From JAUILA01 sp964563925 (lineage in GTDB: Bacteria; Bacteroidota; Bacteroidia; Cytophagales; Cyclobacteriaceae), in contig CAZLZD010000040.1 in assembly GCA_964563925.1 (NCBI GenBank), forward strand, positions 1 to 40,767: a stretch of 40,767 bases of DNA, given 5' to 3'. Below the pieces are notes generated by a model, which saw only the letters and a list, made by a program, of their open reading frames with translations, was not told the DNA's origin and did not search any database. The translations under genes and the position numbers were made by a program. Shown piece by piece: positions 9,187 through 17,657 of the stretch (position 1 is the first letter of the stretch; every line of letters begins with the position of its first letter).

Positions 9187-10470
9187 TCAGTTTGAAGAAT
9201 CGGCTACATTGTCATTATCTTCAGGTGCCAGCAAGGTGAGTGATGCATCATCCAGTCCTGACGGAGTGGAGAGGTACAATGAGGTTCCCTCGGTAATACC
9301 ATCCAGGATAATTGCGCCGTTGGCATTGGTTTGACCTACGCGTACTTCCTGTTTGACAAAACCAAGTCCGTCTTTTTTAACCACATAGGTTAAACTGTCT
9401 CCCTGATTTCGCAATGTTTCAAGCGGGACAAAGACCACATCCGTAAATTTCTCTGAAATGATTCGGTTACTTGTCGTCATCGCCGGACGCAGGGTGGTGT
9501 CTGTTTCGTTGATAAGGATATTTACCTGGAAAACCTTCGCATCCGAGTTGGGCCGCTGTTCACCAATGTTTGCCACATCGGTCACTGTACCGGTAAGTTT
9601 CTTATCAGGATACGCGTCAAGACCGATTTCCACGGCTTGTCCGGTTTTTATTGCCCGTATATCCACTTCATTAACATAGGTACGAGATATCATACGGCTG
9701 AGGTCAGGAAGGGTGGCGACTACAGGATCCCACGCTTCAATCGTAGATCCTACCCCTTTCTTTGTGCCGTTCCAGGTACGCTTGTATATGACCATGCCCG
9801 GTTCAGGAGCAATGATCCGGAACTGCTGAAGGAGCTTCTCCAGTTGCTCCATCTCGCGGCGATCTTCCGTCAGTTCGGCAAGCGCCTCTTCCATCTGGGC
9901 CTCGGCCTTCTCCTTTTTGAGTTTATAATTTTCCTGTGCCTGCTGATACGCTCGTCGCGCTTTGTCGACATTGATTTCTGCCTGCTTAATCGTTGCCGGA
10001 GGTTCATACTGGGACTGACTCAGGATAATTTCCTGTTCCTCTACGGCAAACTTCAGGTTGATGAGTTCATCCCTGGCCTGCCTGAGCTCCAGGGCGGTAT
10101 CCAGTCGTGTCTGCGTGTACTGGGACAAGCTTTGCTGAACCTCGGTTTCGCGGTCCCGGATTCGGTTGATAACTTCCGACTGGTCGAGCTGGGCGATATA
10201 ATCCCCCTTCTGAACCGTAGTACCTTCATCTACCATATCCTTGATCTCAATCTGGAATATCCGGGCTGAACGCAATCCGGTCGGACCCATGATTTCCACA
10301 GAGTTCCTTGCCTCAAGTTCTCCGCTGGTGGTAACATCCACAATGAATTCACCTCGCTTGGCTTTGACCATTATGTCCTGCTCTTCCGTTTCACTGTCAC
10401 CGGAAGCATAAATCAAAACAGCGATGAGCACAAGGCCCAATCCGCCAAGCAGCCAATATCTTTTTTTCAT
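9187..10470 (-). CDS. HlyD/MacA-type periplasmic adaptor protein
   Basis: A 427-residue membrane-fusion protein. An N-terminal anchor helix (about 5-22, YWLLGGLGLVLIAVLIYASG) is followed by a barrel-sandwich half (about 35-95), a charged alpha-helical hairpin (about 95-215) and the returning beta-barrel and membrane-proximal domains. It bridges the permease and the TolC-like channel. It is the first gene of the exporter operon, with a TAACTTTG promoter box 17 nt upstream of the ATG, and is divergent from the methyltransferase gene. Confidence 0.9.
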   Translation of the reverse strand: MKKRYWLLGGLGLVLIAVLIYASGDSETEEQDIMVKAKRGEFIVDVTTSGELEARNSVEIMGPTGLRSARIFQIEIKDMVDEGTTVQKGDYIAQLDQSEVINRIRDRETEVQQSLSQYTQTRLDTALELRQARDELINLKFAVEEQEIILSQSQYEPPATIKQAEINVDKARRAYQQAQENYKLKKEKAEAQMEEALAELTEDRREMEQLEKLLQQFRIIAPEPGMVIYKRTWNGTKKGVGSTIEAWDPVVATLPDLSRMISRTYVNEVDIRAIKTGQAVEIGLDAYPDKKLTGTVTDVANIGEQRPNSDAKVFQVNILINETDTTLRPAMTTSNRIISEKFTDVVFVPLETLRNQGDSLTYVVKKDGLGFVKQEVRVGQTNANGAIILDGITEGTSLYLSTPSGLDDASLTLLAPEDNDNVADSSN

Positions 10471-10487
10471 AGTTTCAACGATTTATT

Positions 10488-10495
10488 CAAAGTTA
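10488..10495 (-). promoter_or_regulatory. Bacteroidota -7 box for the exporter operon
   Basis: Minus-strand TAACTTTG fits TAnnTTTG exactly, 17 nt before the adaptor ATG. It shares the 128 bp divergent region with the methyltransferase promoter box at 10584-10591. No clear -33 TTG. Confidence 0.55.
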
Positions 10496-10583
10496 CCTCA
10501 TACTGAGGGAGGAATCATTACCACAGAAATAACATCACTCCCGAATGTGTAAAACCCGAAAGGAATAAATTCCCGTAGTCTTC

Positions 10584-10591
10584 TATCTTTG
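10584..10591 (+). promoter_or_regulatory. Bacteroidota -7 box very close to methyltransferase start
   Basis: TATCTTTG matches TAnnTTTG and ends only 7 nt before the ATG at 10599, so the transcript should have almost no 5' leader. No -33 TTG is apparent. Confidence 0.5.
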
Positions 10592-10598
10592 CAAACGA

Positions 10599-11387
10599 AT
10601 GAAATCGCTCATTAGTTTTGCTTTAAGAAAAATACCGCGTCCTGTCCTGCAGCGGATTAGTAAGCCACTGCTCAAATTGGTAGGGCTCTATCTGAGGGGA
10701 AATACCGTCACCTGCCCGATCATCAACAAAAGCTACAGGCGGTTTTTACCTTACGGCCGCCTCAAGTCACGACCCAATGCCCTGTGCCCGGAATCCCTTT
10801 CTCTTGAGCGTCACAGGTTACTCTGGCTATATCTTCAGGACAAGACAAATTTCTTTACAAAGCGTATTAAATTTCTTCATATAGCCCCGGAACAATGCTT
10901 TATGAAAAAATTTGAAGCACAACACAGGGACGGGTATATCACGGCTGACCTCGATTCACCACTGGCCAAAATAAAAATGGATGTCCATGATATACCCTTT
11001 GAGAAAAACACATTCGATGCGGTCATGTGCAACCACGTGATGGAGCATGTGGAAAACGACATCCAGGCCATGAAGGAAATTTACCGGGTGCTTAAGCCCG
11101 GGGGATGGGCTATTCTCCAGGTCCCTTTCTTCAGCCCTGTTCCGGATAAGACCTATGAGGATCCTTCCATCATTTCACCCGCCGAAAGGGAAAAGAAATA
11201 TGGTCAGGACGACCATGTTCGGTTGTATGGAAAAGACTATCCCGACCGGCTGAGATCAGCTGGTTTTCAGGTTACAGAAGATGATTATGTTCATACACTT
11301 TCTGAAGAAGCCGTTACACGTTATGCCCTGCCGCCCAATGAGATTATTTACTTTTGCCGGAAGCCGGATAACGGAACCCCTCAGTAA
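10599..11387 (+). CDS. Class I SAM-dependent methyltransferase with degenerate N-terminal zinc motif
   Basis: A 262-residue protein with a Methyltransf_11-type fold: FLHIAPEQCF takes the place of the SAM-binding motif I, MDVHDIPFEKNTFDAVMCNHVMEHV holds the acidic and post-motif segments, and RVLKPGGWAILQVPFF the later strands. The N-terminal part (about 35-80) resembles a small zinc knuckle with FLPYGR and SLERHRLLWLYL that in relatives is framed by two Cys-x-x-Cys pairs; here only the first cysteine of each pair remains (TCPIIN and LCPESL). Substrate unknown; the nearby GT2 glycosyltransferases suggest glycan or lipid modification, as an inference only. Its 3' end overlaps the convergent glycosyltransferase gene by 44 bp. 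Confidence 0.85.
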   Translation: MKSLISFALRKIPRPVLQRISKPLLKLVGLYLRGNTVTCPIINKSYRRFLPYGRLKSRPNALCPESLSLERHRLLWLYLQDKTNFFTKRIKFLHIAPEQCFMKKFEAQHRDGYITADLDSPLAKIKMDVHDIPFEKNTFDAVMCNHVMEHVENDIQAMKEIYRVLKPGGWAILQVPFFSPVPDKTYEDPSIISPAEREKKYGQDDHVRLYGKDYPDRLRSAGFQVTEDDYVHTLSEEAVTRYALPPNEIIYFCRKPDNGTPQ

Positions 11388-12318
11388 TGAAACCGATCCC
11401 ATAGGCAAACAACTGGGTAAAGGAGGTGGCCACTGACAGAAAGGCTACCTGCAACTCACCGGTCTCGCGCCACGAATCCACAAAAATGAGGAGAAAGAAA
11501 AGCGCCATGGCAATGATGCCTGTATAAAAAAGTGAAAGTGAAACAAATGGAGTCAGCACCAAGGCAATACAACCCAGTGTAAAAAGCGCCGGCAAGCGGT
11601 GTACCATCTTAATCCGCTCCGGAAAAAAACGTCCCACATTGATCCTTGCCCGGCCGAAAAAATGCAGCTGCCTGTAAAATTGCCGAAGGCTTGTTCTCCG
11701 TTTATGATATACATAGGCCGGTTCAATAAGTCCGGTTGTAAACCCCTCTTCCCGGATCCGGATACTGAATTCGATATCCTCTCCCATACGGGTGATTTTA
11801 TAACCCCCGGTCTTTTCATACACCTTGCGGTGTATTCCCATATTAAAACTTCTTGGCTCAAAATTATCCTTCTGATTCTTTCGCCCACGGATTCCCCCGG
11901 TCGTGAAAACCGATGTCATCGAATAACTGATAGCTTTCTGCATGGGGGAGAACGAGGGATGGGCGCGGTCCGGTCCGCCGTAGGCATCCAGCGGGTTATC
12001 CGAAAGATGATCATCAACGATTTGGAAATAATTCTCCGGGATGAGACAATCGGAATCAAACACCACCAGGTAATCACCTTTGGCACGCTGAAATCCAAAA
12101 TTCCTGCTGAAGCCTTGTCCGGTATTTGGTTTGAAATAATAGGTAACCGTCAGGCGATCGCTGTACTTCTCCGCCACCTTGTCTGCTTTCTGAGTGGAAC
12201 CGTCATCGATGACAAGTACTTCAAAACGGGTATAGGTTTGCCGGCACAGGCTTGCCAGCAATTCATCAAGCTCCAGGGGCCTGTTGTAGACCGGCACGAT
12301 GACAGAATAGAAATACAT
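11344..12318 (-). CDS. GT2 family glycosyltransferase with C-terminal membrane helices
   Basis: A 324-residue enzyme. The GT-A fold begins at residue 3 (YSVIVPVYNRP), with VLVIDDGS and the metal-binding DSD at residues 88-90; GEDIEFSIRIREEGF supplies the ED-type acceptor/catalytic region. Two or three hydrophobic helices lie in the C-terminal part (about 243-265, 270-285 and a weaker one near the end), tethering it to the inner membrane. Sugar donor and acceptor are unknown. It is the last gene of the six-gene operon: its ATG overlaps the previous stop in a TGATG arrangement, indicating coupled translation. Its stop lies inside the methyltransferase gene on the other strand. Confidence 0.88.
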   Translation of the reverse strand: MYFYSVIVPVYNRPLELDELLASLCRQTYTRFEVLVIDDGSTQKADKVAEKYSDRLTVTYYFKPNTGQGFSRNFGFQRAKGDYLVVFDSDCLIPENYFQIVDDHLSDNPLDAYGGPDRAHPSFSPMQKAISYSMTSVFTTGGIRGRKNQKDNFEPRSFNMGIHRKVYEKTGGYKITRMGEDIEFSIRIREEGFTTGLIEPAYVYHKRRTSLRQFYRQLHFFGRARINVGRFFPERIKMVHRLPALFTLGCIALVLTPFVSLSLFYTGIIAMALFFLLIFVDSWRETGELQVAFLSVATSFTQLFAYGIGFITEGFRYPASGKSK

Positions 12319-13286
12319 CAGTCAAGACCCACCCGGTTACGAATCAGGTATTCCCGGTGAGATTGAGAACGCATGGCGAGCATTTCAGCCAGAAATCCGG
12401 CCAGGAACAACTGTACTCCGATGATAAGCGCGACCAGGGCCAGGAAAAACAATGGCTGGTCGGTGACATCACGGGCGGGAAGATGCTGGTAGATATTATA
12501 AATCTTAACCCCGATTACCCATAAAGTAATAAACAGACCCACCACAAAGGAGAGTGTCCCCAGCGTTCCGAAAAGATGCATGGGCTTCTGCCGGAACTTC
12601 GACACGAAAGTCACGGATAACAAGTCCAGAAATCCGGTCATGAATCGCTTCATCCCGAATTTTGTGCGGCCGTATTTCCTCGGATAATGCTCCACCACCT
12701 TCTCGCCTATCCTCGAGTAGCCATTCCATTTGGCGATCACGGGAATGTAGCGGTGCATTTCTCCGTAAACCTGAATATGATGCACCATATCTCCGCGATA
12801 CGCTTTCAGTCCGCAATTAAAATCATGCAGCGGTATCCCGGATATCCCGCGGGTAACGGCATTGAAAAACCTGGAGGGTATTGTTTTCCCGATGGGATCA
12901 TGCCGGACCTTTTTCCAGCCACTGACCATATCATAGCCTTCTTCTGAAATAAGTCGAACTAACTCGGGGATTTCATCAGGAGAATCCTGCAGGTCGGCAT
13001 CCATGGTTATTACCACCCGGCCGCGGGCTGCATTAAACCCGGTGTTTAACGCGGCTGATTTGCCAAAATTACGGTTAAAGCGAATTCCCTTGATGGATGG
13101 GTTCTTCTGGTGAAGGCCTTCAATAATTTCCCAGCTTCGATCGGTACTGCCGTCATCTACCATGATCACCTCATAAGAAAAGCCGTGTGAATCCATCACA
13201 CGGCCAATCCAGGCGGATAATTCTGGCAGTGACTCTTCTTCGTTGAGCAGGGGGATTACAATGCTGACATTGATCTGAGCGGACAT
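12318..13286 (-). CDS. GT2 polyprenyl-phosphate glycosyltransferase (DPM1/GtrB/ArnC-like)
   Basis: A 322-residue enzyme with an N-terminal GT-A domain (VSIVIPLLNEEESL, VDDGSTDRSW, MDADLQD with DAD at 96-98) and two C-terminal membrane helices (about 236-262 and 272-303) as in undecaprenyl-phosphate sugar transferases. HDFNCGLKAYR and the HYPRKYGRTKFG segment are hallmarks of this subfamily. It probably loads a sugar onto the lipid carrier, which the next gene's product could use; that link is inference from adjacency. One base separates it from the DUF4199 gene upstream and it overlaps the next glycosyltransferase start by one base. Confidence 0.9.
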   Translation of the reverse strand: MSAQINVSIVIPLLNEEESLPELSAWIGRVMDSHGFSYEVIMVDDGSTDRSWEIIEGLHQKNPSIKGIRFNRNFGKSAALNTGFNAARGRVVITMDADLQDSPDEIPELVRLISEEGYDMVSGWKKVRHDPIGKTIPSRFFNAVTRGISGIPLHDFNCGLKAYRGDMVHHIQVYGEMHRYIPVIAKWNGYSRIGEKVVEHYPRKYGRTKFGMKRFMTGFLDLLSVTFVSKFRQKPMHLFGTLGTLSFVVGLFITLWVIGVKIYNIYQHLPARDVTDQPLFFLALVALIIGVQLFLAGFLAEMLAMRSQSHREYLIRNRVGLD

Positions 13287-13287
13287 A

Positions 13288-13797
13288 CTAAATCTGTAGC
13301 TCGGGATTATTATTTTTTGTGAACGCCGAGATGATCAAAGATAGGATAAAACCAATAAACACGAAGAACAGAATGGCAATTACAATAATCACTCCCGGTG
13401 TCATGAATCCCAGTGCCTGTTCGATCTGGGCATCACTCATTCCCTGGCTTTCCAGCTCCAGGATTTGGGCCTCTTTCATTTCTTCCAGGATATTGGTATC
13501 GATAAACGCCATGTAAATGTAGGTGAATATGGAACTGAACACGGCCGATACCAGCGTGGTAAGTGTGCCTATTCCAAGGCCTTGTCCGTAGGACATAAAT
13601 CCGTCCCCGTTTCGTTTAAAGTCATTATGCGCAAACACAATTCCGGCAATAAGAAACAGGTATTGAACGGCGCCAAGCCACTGGTTGCCAAAATTCCCGG
13701 ACATAAACAGGAGAAGGGAAAAGACAATAAAAACAACGCCCAGTATGATTCCGTATTTGATGGATACCTGGGAAACAGAACTTTGAGTATTTTCCAT
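13288..13797 (-). CDS. DUF4199 membrane protein (copy 2)
   Basis: A 169-residue protein with four predicted membrane helices (about 13-31, 38-56, 75-97 and 130-156) and a short helical, Glu/Gln-rich loop between helices 3 and 4 (KEAQILELESQGMSDAQIEQAL). This pattern is that of DUF4199, a Bacteroidota family of unknown function. It follows a second DUF4199 gene with a 2 bp gap, suggesting a tandem duplication that now may form a heteromer. Confidence 0.8.
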   Translation of the reverse strand: MENTQSSVSQVSIKYGIILGVVFIVFSLLLFMSGNFGNQWLGAVQYLFLIAGIVFAHNDFKRNGDGFMSYGQGLGIGTLTTLVSAVFSSIFTYIYMAFIDTNILEEMKEAQILELESQGMSDAQIEQALGFMTPGVIIVIAILFFVFIGFILSLIISAFTKNNNPELQI

Positions 13798-13799
13798 GA

Positions 13800-14321
13800 T
13801 TACAGGAGTTTAGGTTGCCGCCTCAAGATAATTGAAATAATTATGGTTAAAAATATCCCTATGAACATACTTTTCAAGATGTAATCGAATGCAAGGTCTG
13901 TGATCGTGGTAAGTGGCAATTTCTTTAGTTGTAGCTCAAGGGCTTCCTTTCCGACCCGTTCTTCAAATTCTGATCGGCCGGATTCAAGCTGTTCGGTCAT
14001 CGACTGGATGTATCCTGTCAGGTAGACATCACTAAGCTGGCCCCAAACCCATAACAGGGCGGCAGCGACTACAGACATGGTCAGATAACAGACAATACCT
14101 GCGATCATCCCCTGCCAGAAATGCATGATTCCACCCTGGTGATAATCCCTCAGCTCTTTCAGTGCGAAAAAGATAAATATGGCAAACAAGACGATGCGTT
14201 CTACCGGAAGCAGGGGAAACCTACCCAGATAAAACAAGGTAAATAACAGGACCGCTGCCAGGACTCCGCCAAACAAACCATAGCGGAACGGCACGCGGAT
14301 ATGCGCGGGATAACTTGCCAT
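13800..14321 (-). CDS. DUF4199 membrane protein (copy 1)
   Basis: A 173-residue protein with the same layout as its neighbour: membrane helices near 13-30, 36-50, 64-90 and 145-168, with a Glu-rich soluble loop before the last helix (MTEQLESGRSEFEERVGKEA). Function unknown. Its ATG overlaps the stop codon of the dihydroorotase-like gene by one base (TAATG), so the two are translationally coupled. Confidence 0.8.
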   Translation of the reverse strand: MASYPAHIRVPFRYGLFGGVLAAVLLFTLFYLGRFPLLPVERIVLFAIFIFFALKELRDYHQGGIMHFWQGMIAGIVCYLTMSVVAAALLWVWGQLSDVYLTGYIQSMTEQLESGRSEFEERVGKEALELQLKKLPLTTITDLAFDYILKSMFIGIFLTIIISIILRRQPKLL

Positions 14322-15583
14322 TAATCGGTATTTTGGTGAATTCTGCTTCCACGAGCCACCAGCTTCACCCGTCCTTTCAGGTTCTTCATCCAGAACGGGG
14401 AGTTTTCAGACTTTGATCGGTTACTGCGTGAATTAAGCGTCCAGTCTGCCGCCGGGTCCAGCAGGGTAAGGTCGGCTGCAGCTCCTTCCTCTATGACAGG
14501 CACTTCAATGCCCAGAATTTCCCGGGGTCGCACGCTCACCTTGTCCAGCAGTGTTTCCATGGGTACATCTTCGGCCATCGTTACCAGATTTGCAGCTACG
14601 GTCTGAAGGGATATTATTCCAAATTCGGCCAGGTCAAATTCCAGTTTTTTACTTTCGATATCCTGTGGAATGTGGTTGGAAACAATCGCATCAATCACAT
14701 CTTCTTTGAGTCCGCGGAGGAGTGCCTTGCGGTCTCCCTGTTCGCGAAACGGCGGTTGTACTTTAAGGTTCGTATCAAAGGATACCAAATCCTGATCCAG
14801 GAAGCAGGTCTGATACGCGGCGATGTCACAGGTCACCTCGAGTCCTTCCTTTTTTGCCGCCCTCAGCAGGGAAACTGTTTTAGCGCTGCTGATGGTTGTG
14901 AAATGCAACCTGCCTCCTGCATACCGCAGCAATTCCAGGTCACGGATCACCATGAGTTCTTCCGCGATTCCTGGCATTCCCTTCATACCAAGCATCGTAC
15001 TCTGCTTCCCCTCGTGCATGGTGGCAAACTGCGTCAGGTAAATATCTTCTGCCTTGTTGATGAGGAGGCCGTTGAATTTCTGAAGGTATTGCAGGCATTT
15101 CATGAGGATGTCAGAATGCCATATTGGTGAAAGGCCATCTGAAAACCCTGCAGCCCCGGCCTGATGGAGGTCAATCATTTCCGTGAGCTCCTCCCCCTTC
15201 GTTCCCACCGTCACCGCCGCATAGGGATACACTGATACTATGGGATGGCTTATCTTCCGAAAGTAGCTTACATCATTCTTCGTTTGAGTTACCGGTGCAT
15301 TATTGGGCAGGGCCGCCACCGCGGTAAAGCCACCGGCCATGGCGGCATCAAGTCCGGATTCCAGATCTTCCTTGTGTTCGAAACCAGGGTCGGCAAGCCA
15401 GCACCGCATATCACACCACCCCGGGGTCAGATACATACCTTTAGCCTCAATCACCGTATCGGCCGTGGCTTTTTTTCCGGGATTGATCCGGAGTTTACCT
15501 CTTTCGATCAGTACATCTGCCTTTTTCCCGTGAGACGGGGCGTTTTTGTCGACGATCGTTGCTCCCTTGATCAGTACTTTCAT
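14321..15583 (-). CDS. Dihydroorotase-like protein lacking metal ligands (pseudo-dihydroorotase)
   Basis: A 420-residue amidohydrolase-fold protein that aligns along its length with type I dihydroorotases. Databases would call it dihydroorotase, but the active site is gone. The DxHxH motif reads D58-M-R60-C-W62, and the following substrate Arg is Ala64. The HAED motif reads K177-AED, HxxHxS reads H227-F-T-T230-I-S, and the catalytic DHAPH reads N303-H-I-P-Q307. Every expected metal-binding His and the catalytic Asp are thus replaced, so it is very unlikely to make dihydroorotate. Pseudo-dihydroorotases in other bacteria serve as scaffolds for aspartate transcarbamoylase; pyrB lies at 30381-31310. 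Here the gene sits between a BatA-type protein and DUF4199 genes, so an envelope role is equally possible. Confidence 0.85.
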   Translation of the reverse strand: MKVLIKGATIVDKNAPSHGKKADVLIERGKLRINPGKKATADTVIEAKGMYLTPGWCDMRCWLADPGFEHKEDLESGLDAAMAGGFTAVAALPNNAPVTQTKNDVSYFRKISHPIVSVYPYAAVTVGTKGEELTEMIDLHQAGAAGFSDGLSPIWHSDILMKCLQYLQKFNGLLINKAEDIYLTQFATMHEGKQSTMLGMKGMPGIAEELMVIRDLELLRYAGGRLHFTTISSAKTVSLLRAAKKEGLEVTCDIAAYQTCFLDQDLVSFDTNLKVQPPFREQGDRKALLRGLKEDVIDAIVSNHIPQDIESKKLEFDLAEFGIISLQTVAANLVTMAEDVPMETLLDKVSVRPREILGIEVPVIEEGAAADLTLLDPAADWTLNSRSNRSKSENSPFWMKNLKGRVKLVARGSRIHQNTD

Positions 15584-15594
15584 TGGTTATAAAA

Positions 15595-17598
15595 TTAAGA
15601 CATAAATCGTATCAGTGCTACCTCCGCCAGCAAGGCCAGCAAAGCCAGCACCACCATGTACTTCCATAAATTCCTGCCGACATACCGGTCTTCCAGGGTA
15701 CTCGCAAAACCCGCTGTATCACTAACATCCAGGAGGGTTACATGCTCACCCTGAAACATCAGGGGCAACTCATTAAAATCAAGCTGACGCAGGTCGGATT
15801 CATCCGGTGAATAATTGAACGCCAGTTGCCCGGCTTCCTCTTCCCCATACACCAGGGTATAAAAACCGGTAGAAAGCGTTTGCGGCGGAATGTCAAAAAA
15901 CACCCGGTTTCCCGCAGCACGTTGCTGCGGAATGATTTCAAAATCATCCCGAACAAGTTTGTACAGTGACTCCGGGTTGCCGGCAGTGGAAGGAACCGAG
16001 AAAGTGGTCTCATCCAGGTACCTGTATAATGACCTGCCGGTTCCGAGACTCCCGGCTGCGATTTTATACATGACCGGGACAAAAAGCGCATGCCGGGTAA
16101 ACCCGTTGTAGTCACTTCGCAAAGGTGACGCCATCAGGTAAACTGTTCCGGAACCGTCCCGCTCAACAAGAAAAGGGCTTCCCGCATTGAAACGCAGCAG
16201 GGAAATCCCCCTGTTTTGCCAGGAAATTACCGGGGTGGCCCTTGGCATTTCCATCCGGGTATTCTTCTCCTCAAAAATATTTGCATAAAACGGGTTGTTG
16301 AAATCCGGGGTCTCCAGGGAAAGGGAACCGACAGAATCTCTCAACGCCACATCCTGTATCGGATTCAGCAGCCGGTACGAAGAAATGTCAGGGTCTGCCG
16401 CGGGTATGACCAGCAAATGTCCGCCCTGGGATAGATACCGGTTAAGGGCTGCAGCCAGCGGCGCGTCCAGCGACCGGAGTTCGGTCAGGACTACCAGCGA
16501 ACTGTTACCCAGCAGGTTATAATCCAGGTTATCTGAGGAGTATACATTAAATTCAAACAGGTCCTCGTTACCGTAAACACTCTGAACCGGGGATACCCCC
16601 TGGCCCTCCCTGATCTCCAGTACACTTATTCGCTCAGGACGGCTCAGGGTGAAATAAAAATCATTATCAAAGGTGACAGGAAATTCTTCAATTGTGATCC
16701 TTCCCCTGCGTGACTGGTCTGTATTCAGTATCAGATCAAGCTCTACGGTGGCATTTCCGTTGGGTGGCAGGTTGATGCTGGCGGTGGCGGACTGGACATC
16801 ATCAAGATATACCTTGACGATCAGGTCGTTGATCTCCACATCACCGGTATTTCGTAAGGTGGCGAATAATTTAAGCTGCTGATCACCAATGAGCAACGGA
16901 TTTTCCAGGTATATGGAGTCCACATAGGCATTCTTTACCTGACGGAACGGGAGCGGGATAAGCTGAAGGTTCTCATCAGGCTCCATCTCCGGTAAATCCG
17001 CTCCGGATACCGTGCTTTGCTGAAAATCGCTGATCCAGAATATATTGACCGGACCGTATTCCTCCTGAAACGAATGTATGCGCCGATAGATATCGGAATA
17101 TGACCGGGTGATGCCACTATAACTTAGCTCAGTAAGTCTTTCTTCAATTTCCCGTGCACTTTCCAGGGAAGATGATCCGGGAAGAAAATCATTTGTGAGT
17201 AAACGGTACCGGGTGCCTTCGGGCATGCTTCGCAGCAAGGCGTTGATATAATCCACTGCCTGGTCGAAGGCTGTAAGGTCTTCGGCTACCTCGTTGGACA
17301 TACTGAATGAATTGTCCAGATAGATAATTACCGGATTCCCTGAAGCTGATTCTTCTTCTGCCGGAAGGAACGGCTGGGCAAATGCCAGGACGAGAAAGAT
17401 GATAAAGAGCATCCTTGAGGCCAGGATCAGATAGTGCTTGAGTTTACGCTTTCGGGCACTGCGCTCGGTGGCCATACGAAGGAACCTCGTATTTGAAAAG
17501 TAAACCTTTCGTGTCTTCCGCAGATTAAACAGGTGTATGACAATGGGGATGGCCAGGGCAAATAGACCGTAAAGATACTGCGGATTCAGAAAGCTCAT
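15595..17598 (-). CDS. BatA/vWA-domain membrane protein
   Basis: A 667-residue protein of the BatA (aerotolerance-type) class. It begins with the BatA N-terminal helix (about 8-28, YLYGLFALAIPIVIHLFNL) and KVYFSNTRFL; a second helix lies near 58-76. A von Willebrand A-like domain follows with a MIDAS DxSxS (D95-N-S-F-S99); a long beta-rich region contains CARDB/FN3-like and glutamine-amidotransferase-like segments; a single C-terminal helix ends the protein. It is probably an inner-membrane protein with a periplasmic body. Start chosen at the ATG 17598; a longer TTG-initiated frame from 17607 would overlap the TACTTTTG promoter box. First gene of the six-gene operon. Confidence 0.82.
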   Translation of the reverse strand: MSFLNPQYLYGLFALAIPIVIHLFNLRKTRKVYFSNTRFLRMATERSARKRKLKHYLILASRMLFIIFLVLAFAQPFLPAEEESASGNPVIIYLDNSFSMSNEVAEDLTAFDQAVDYINALLRSMPEGTRYRLLTNDFLPGSSSLESAREIEERLTELSYSGITRSYSDIYRRIHSFQEEYGPVNIFWISDFQQSTVSGADLPEMEPDENLQLIPLPFRQVKNAYVDSIYLENPLLIGDQQLKLFATLRNTGDVEINDLIVKVYLDDVQSATASINLPPNGNATVELDLILNTDQSRRGRITIEEFPVTFDNDFYFTLSRPERISVLEIREGQGVSPVQSVYGNEDLFEFNVYSSDNLDYNLLGNSSLVVLTELRSLDAPLAAALNRYLSQGGHLLVIPAADPDISSYRLLNPIQDVALRDSVGSLSLETPDFNNPFYANIFEEKNTRMEMPRATPVISWQNRGISLLRFNAGSPFLVERDGSGTVYLMASPLRSDYNGFTRHALFVPVMYKIAAGSLGTGRSLYRYLDETTFSVPSTAGNPESLYKLVRDDFEIIPQQRAAGNRVFFDIPPQTLSTGFYTLVYGEEEAGQLAFNYSPDESDLRQLDFNELPLMFQGEHVTLLDVSDTAGFASTLEDRYVGRNLWKYMVVLALLALLAEVALIRFMS

Positions 17599-17604
17599 CA
17601 AGGA

Positions 17605-17612
17605 CAAAAGTA
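17605..17612 (-). promoter_or_regulatory. Bacteroidota -7 box for the BatA operon
   Basis: Minus-strand TACTTTTG fits TAnnTTTG and ends 6 nt before the ATG at 17598, implying a nearly leaderless mRNA. It lies 2 bp from the ssb terminator hairpin, so its -33 region is inside that hairpin. Confidence 0.5.
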
Positions 17613-17614
17613 GT

Positions 17615-17651
17615 AAAAACGGAGGATGCTTCCAGCATTCCCCCGTTTTTT
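17615..17651 (-). terminator. Intrinsic terminator after ssb
   Basis: Read on the minus strand, AAAAACGGGGGAATGCT pairs with AGCATCCTCCGTTTTT through a TGGA-type loop, with one mismatch and one bulged base, and the downstream arm ends in a T-run. It follows the ssb stop by 7 nt. The A-run on the other arm makes it symmetrical, but no plus-strand gene ends here. Confidence 0.75.
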
Positions 17652-17657
17652 AGCTAC

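Noticed and set aside
9637..10269. 210-codon plus-strand frame opposite the HlyD-type gene
   Set aside because: Its Leu/Phe-rich product mirrors the adaptor's coiled-coil codons; no start signal or recognisable domain.
11599..12360. 253-codon plus-strand frame opposite the glycosyltransferase genes
   Set aside because: Overlaps two clearly real GT2 genes and has no recognisable features.
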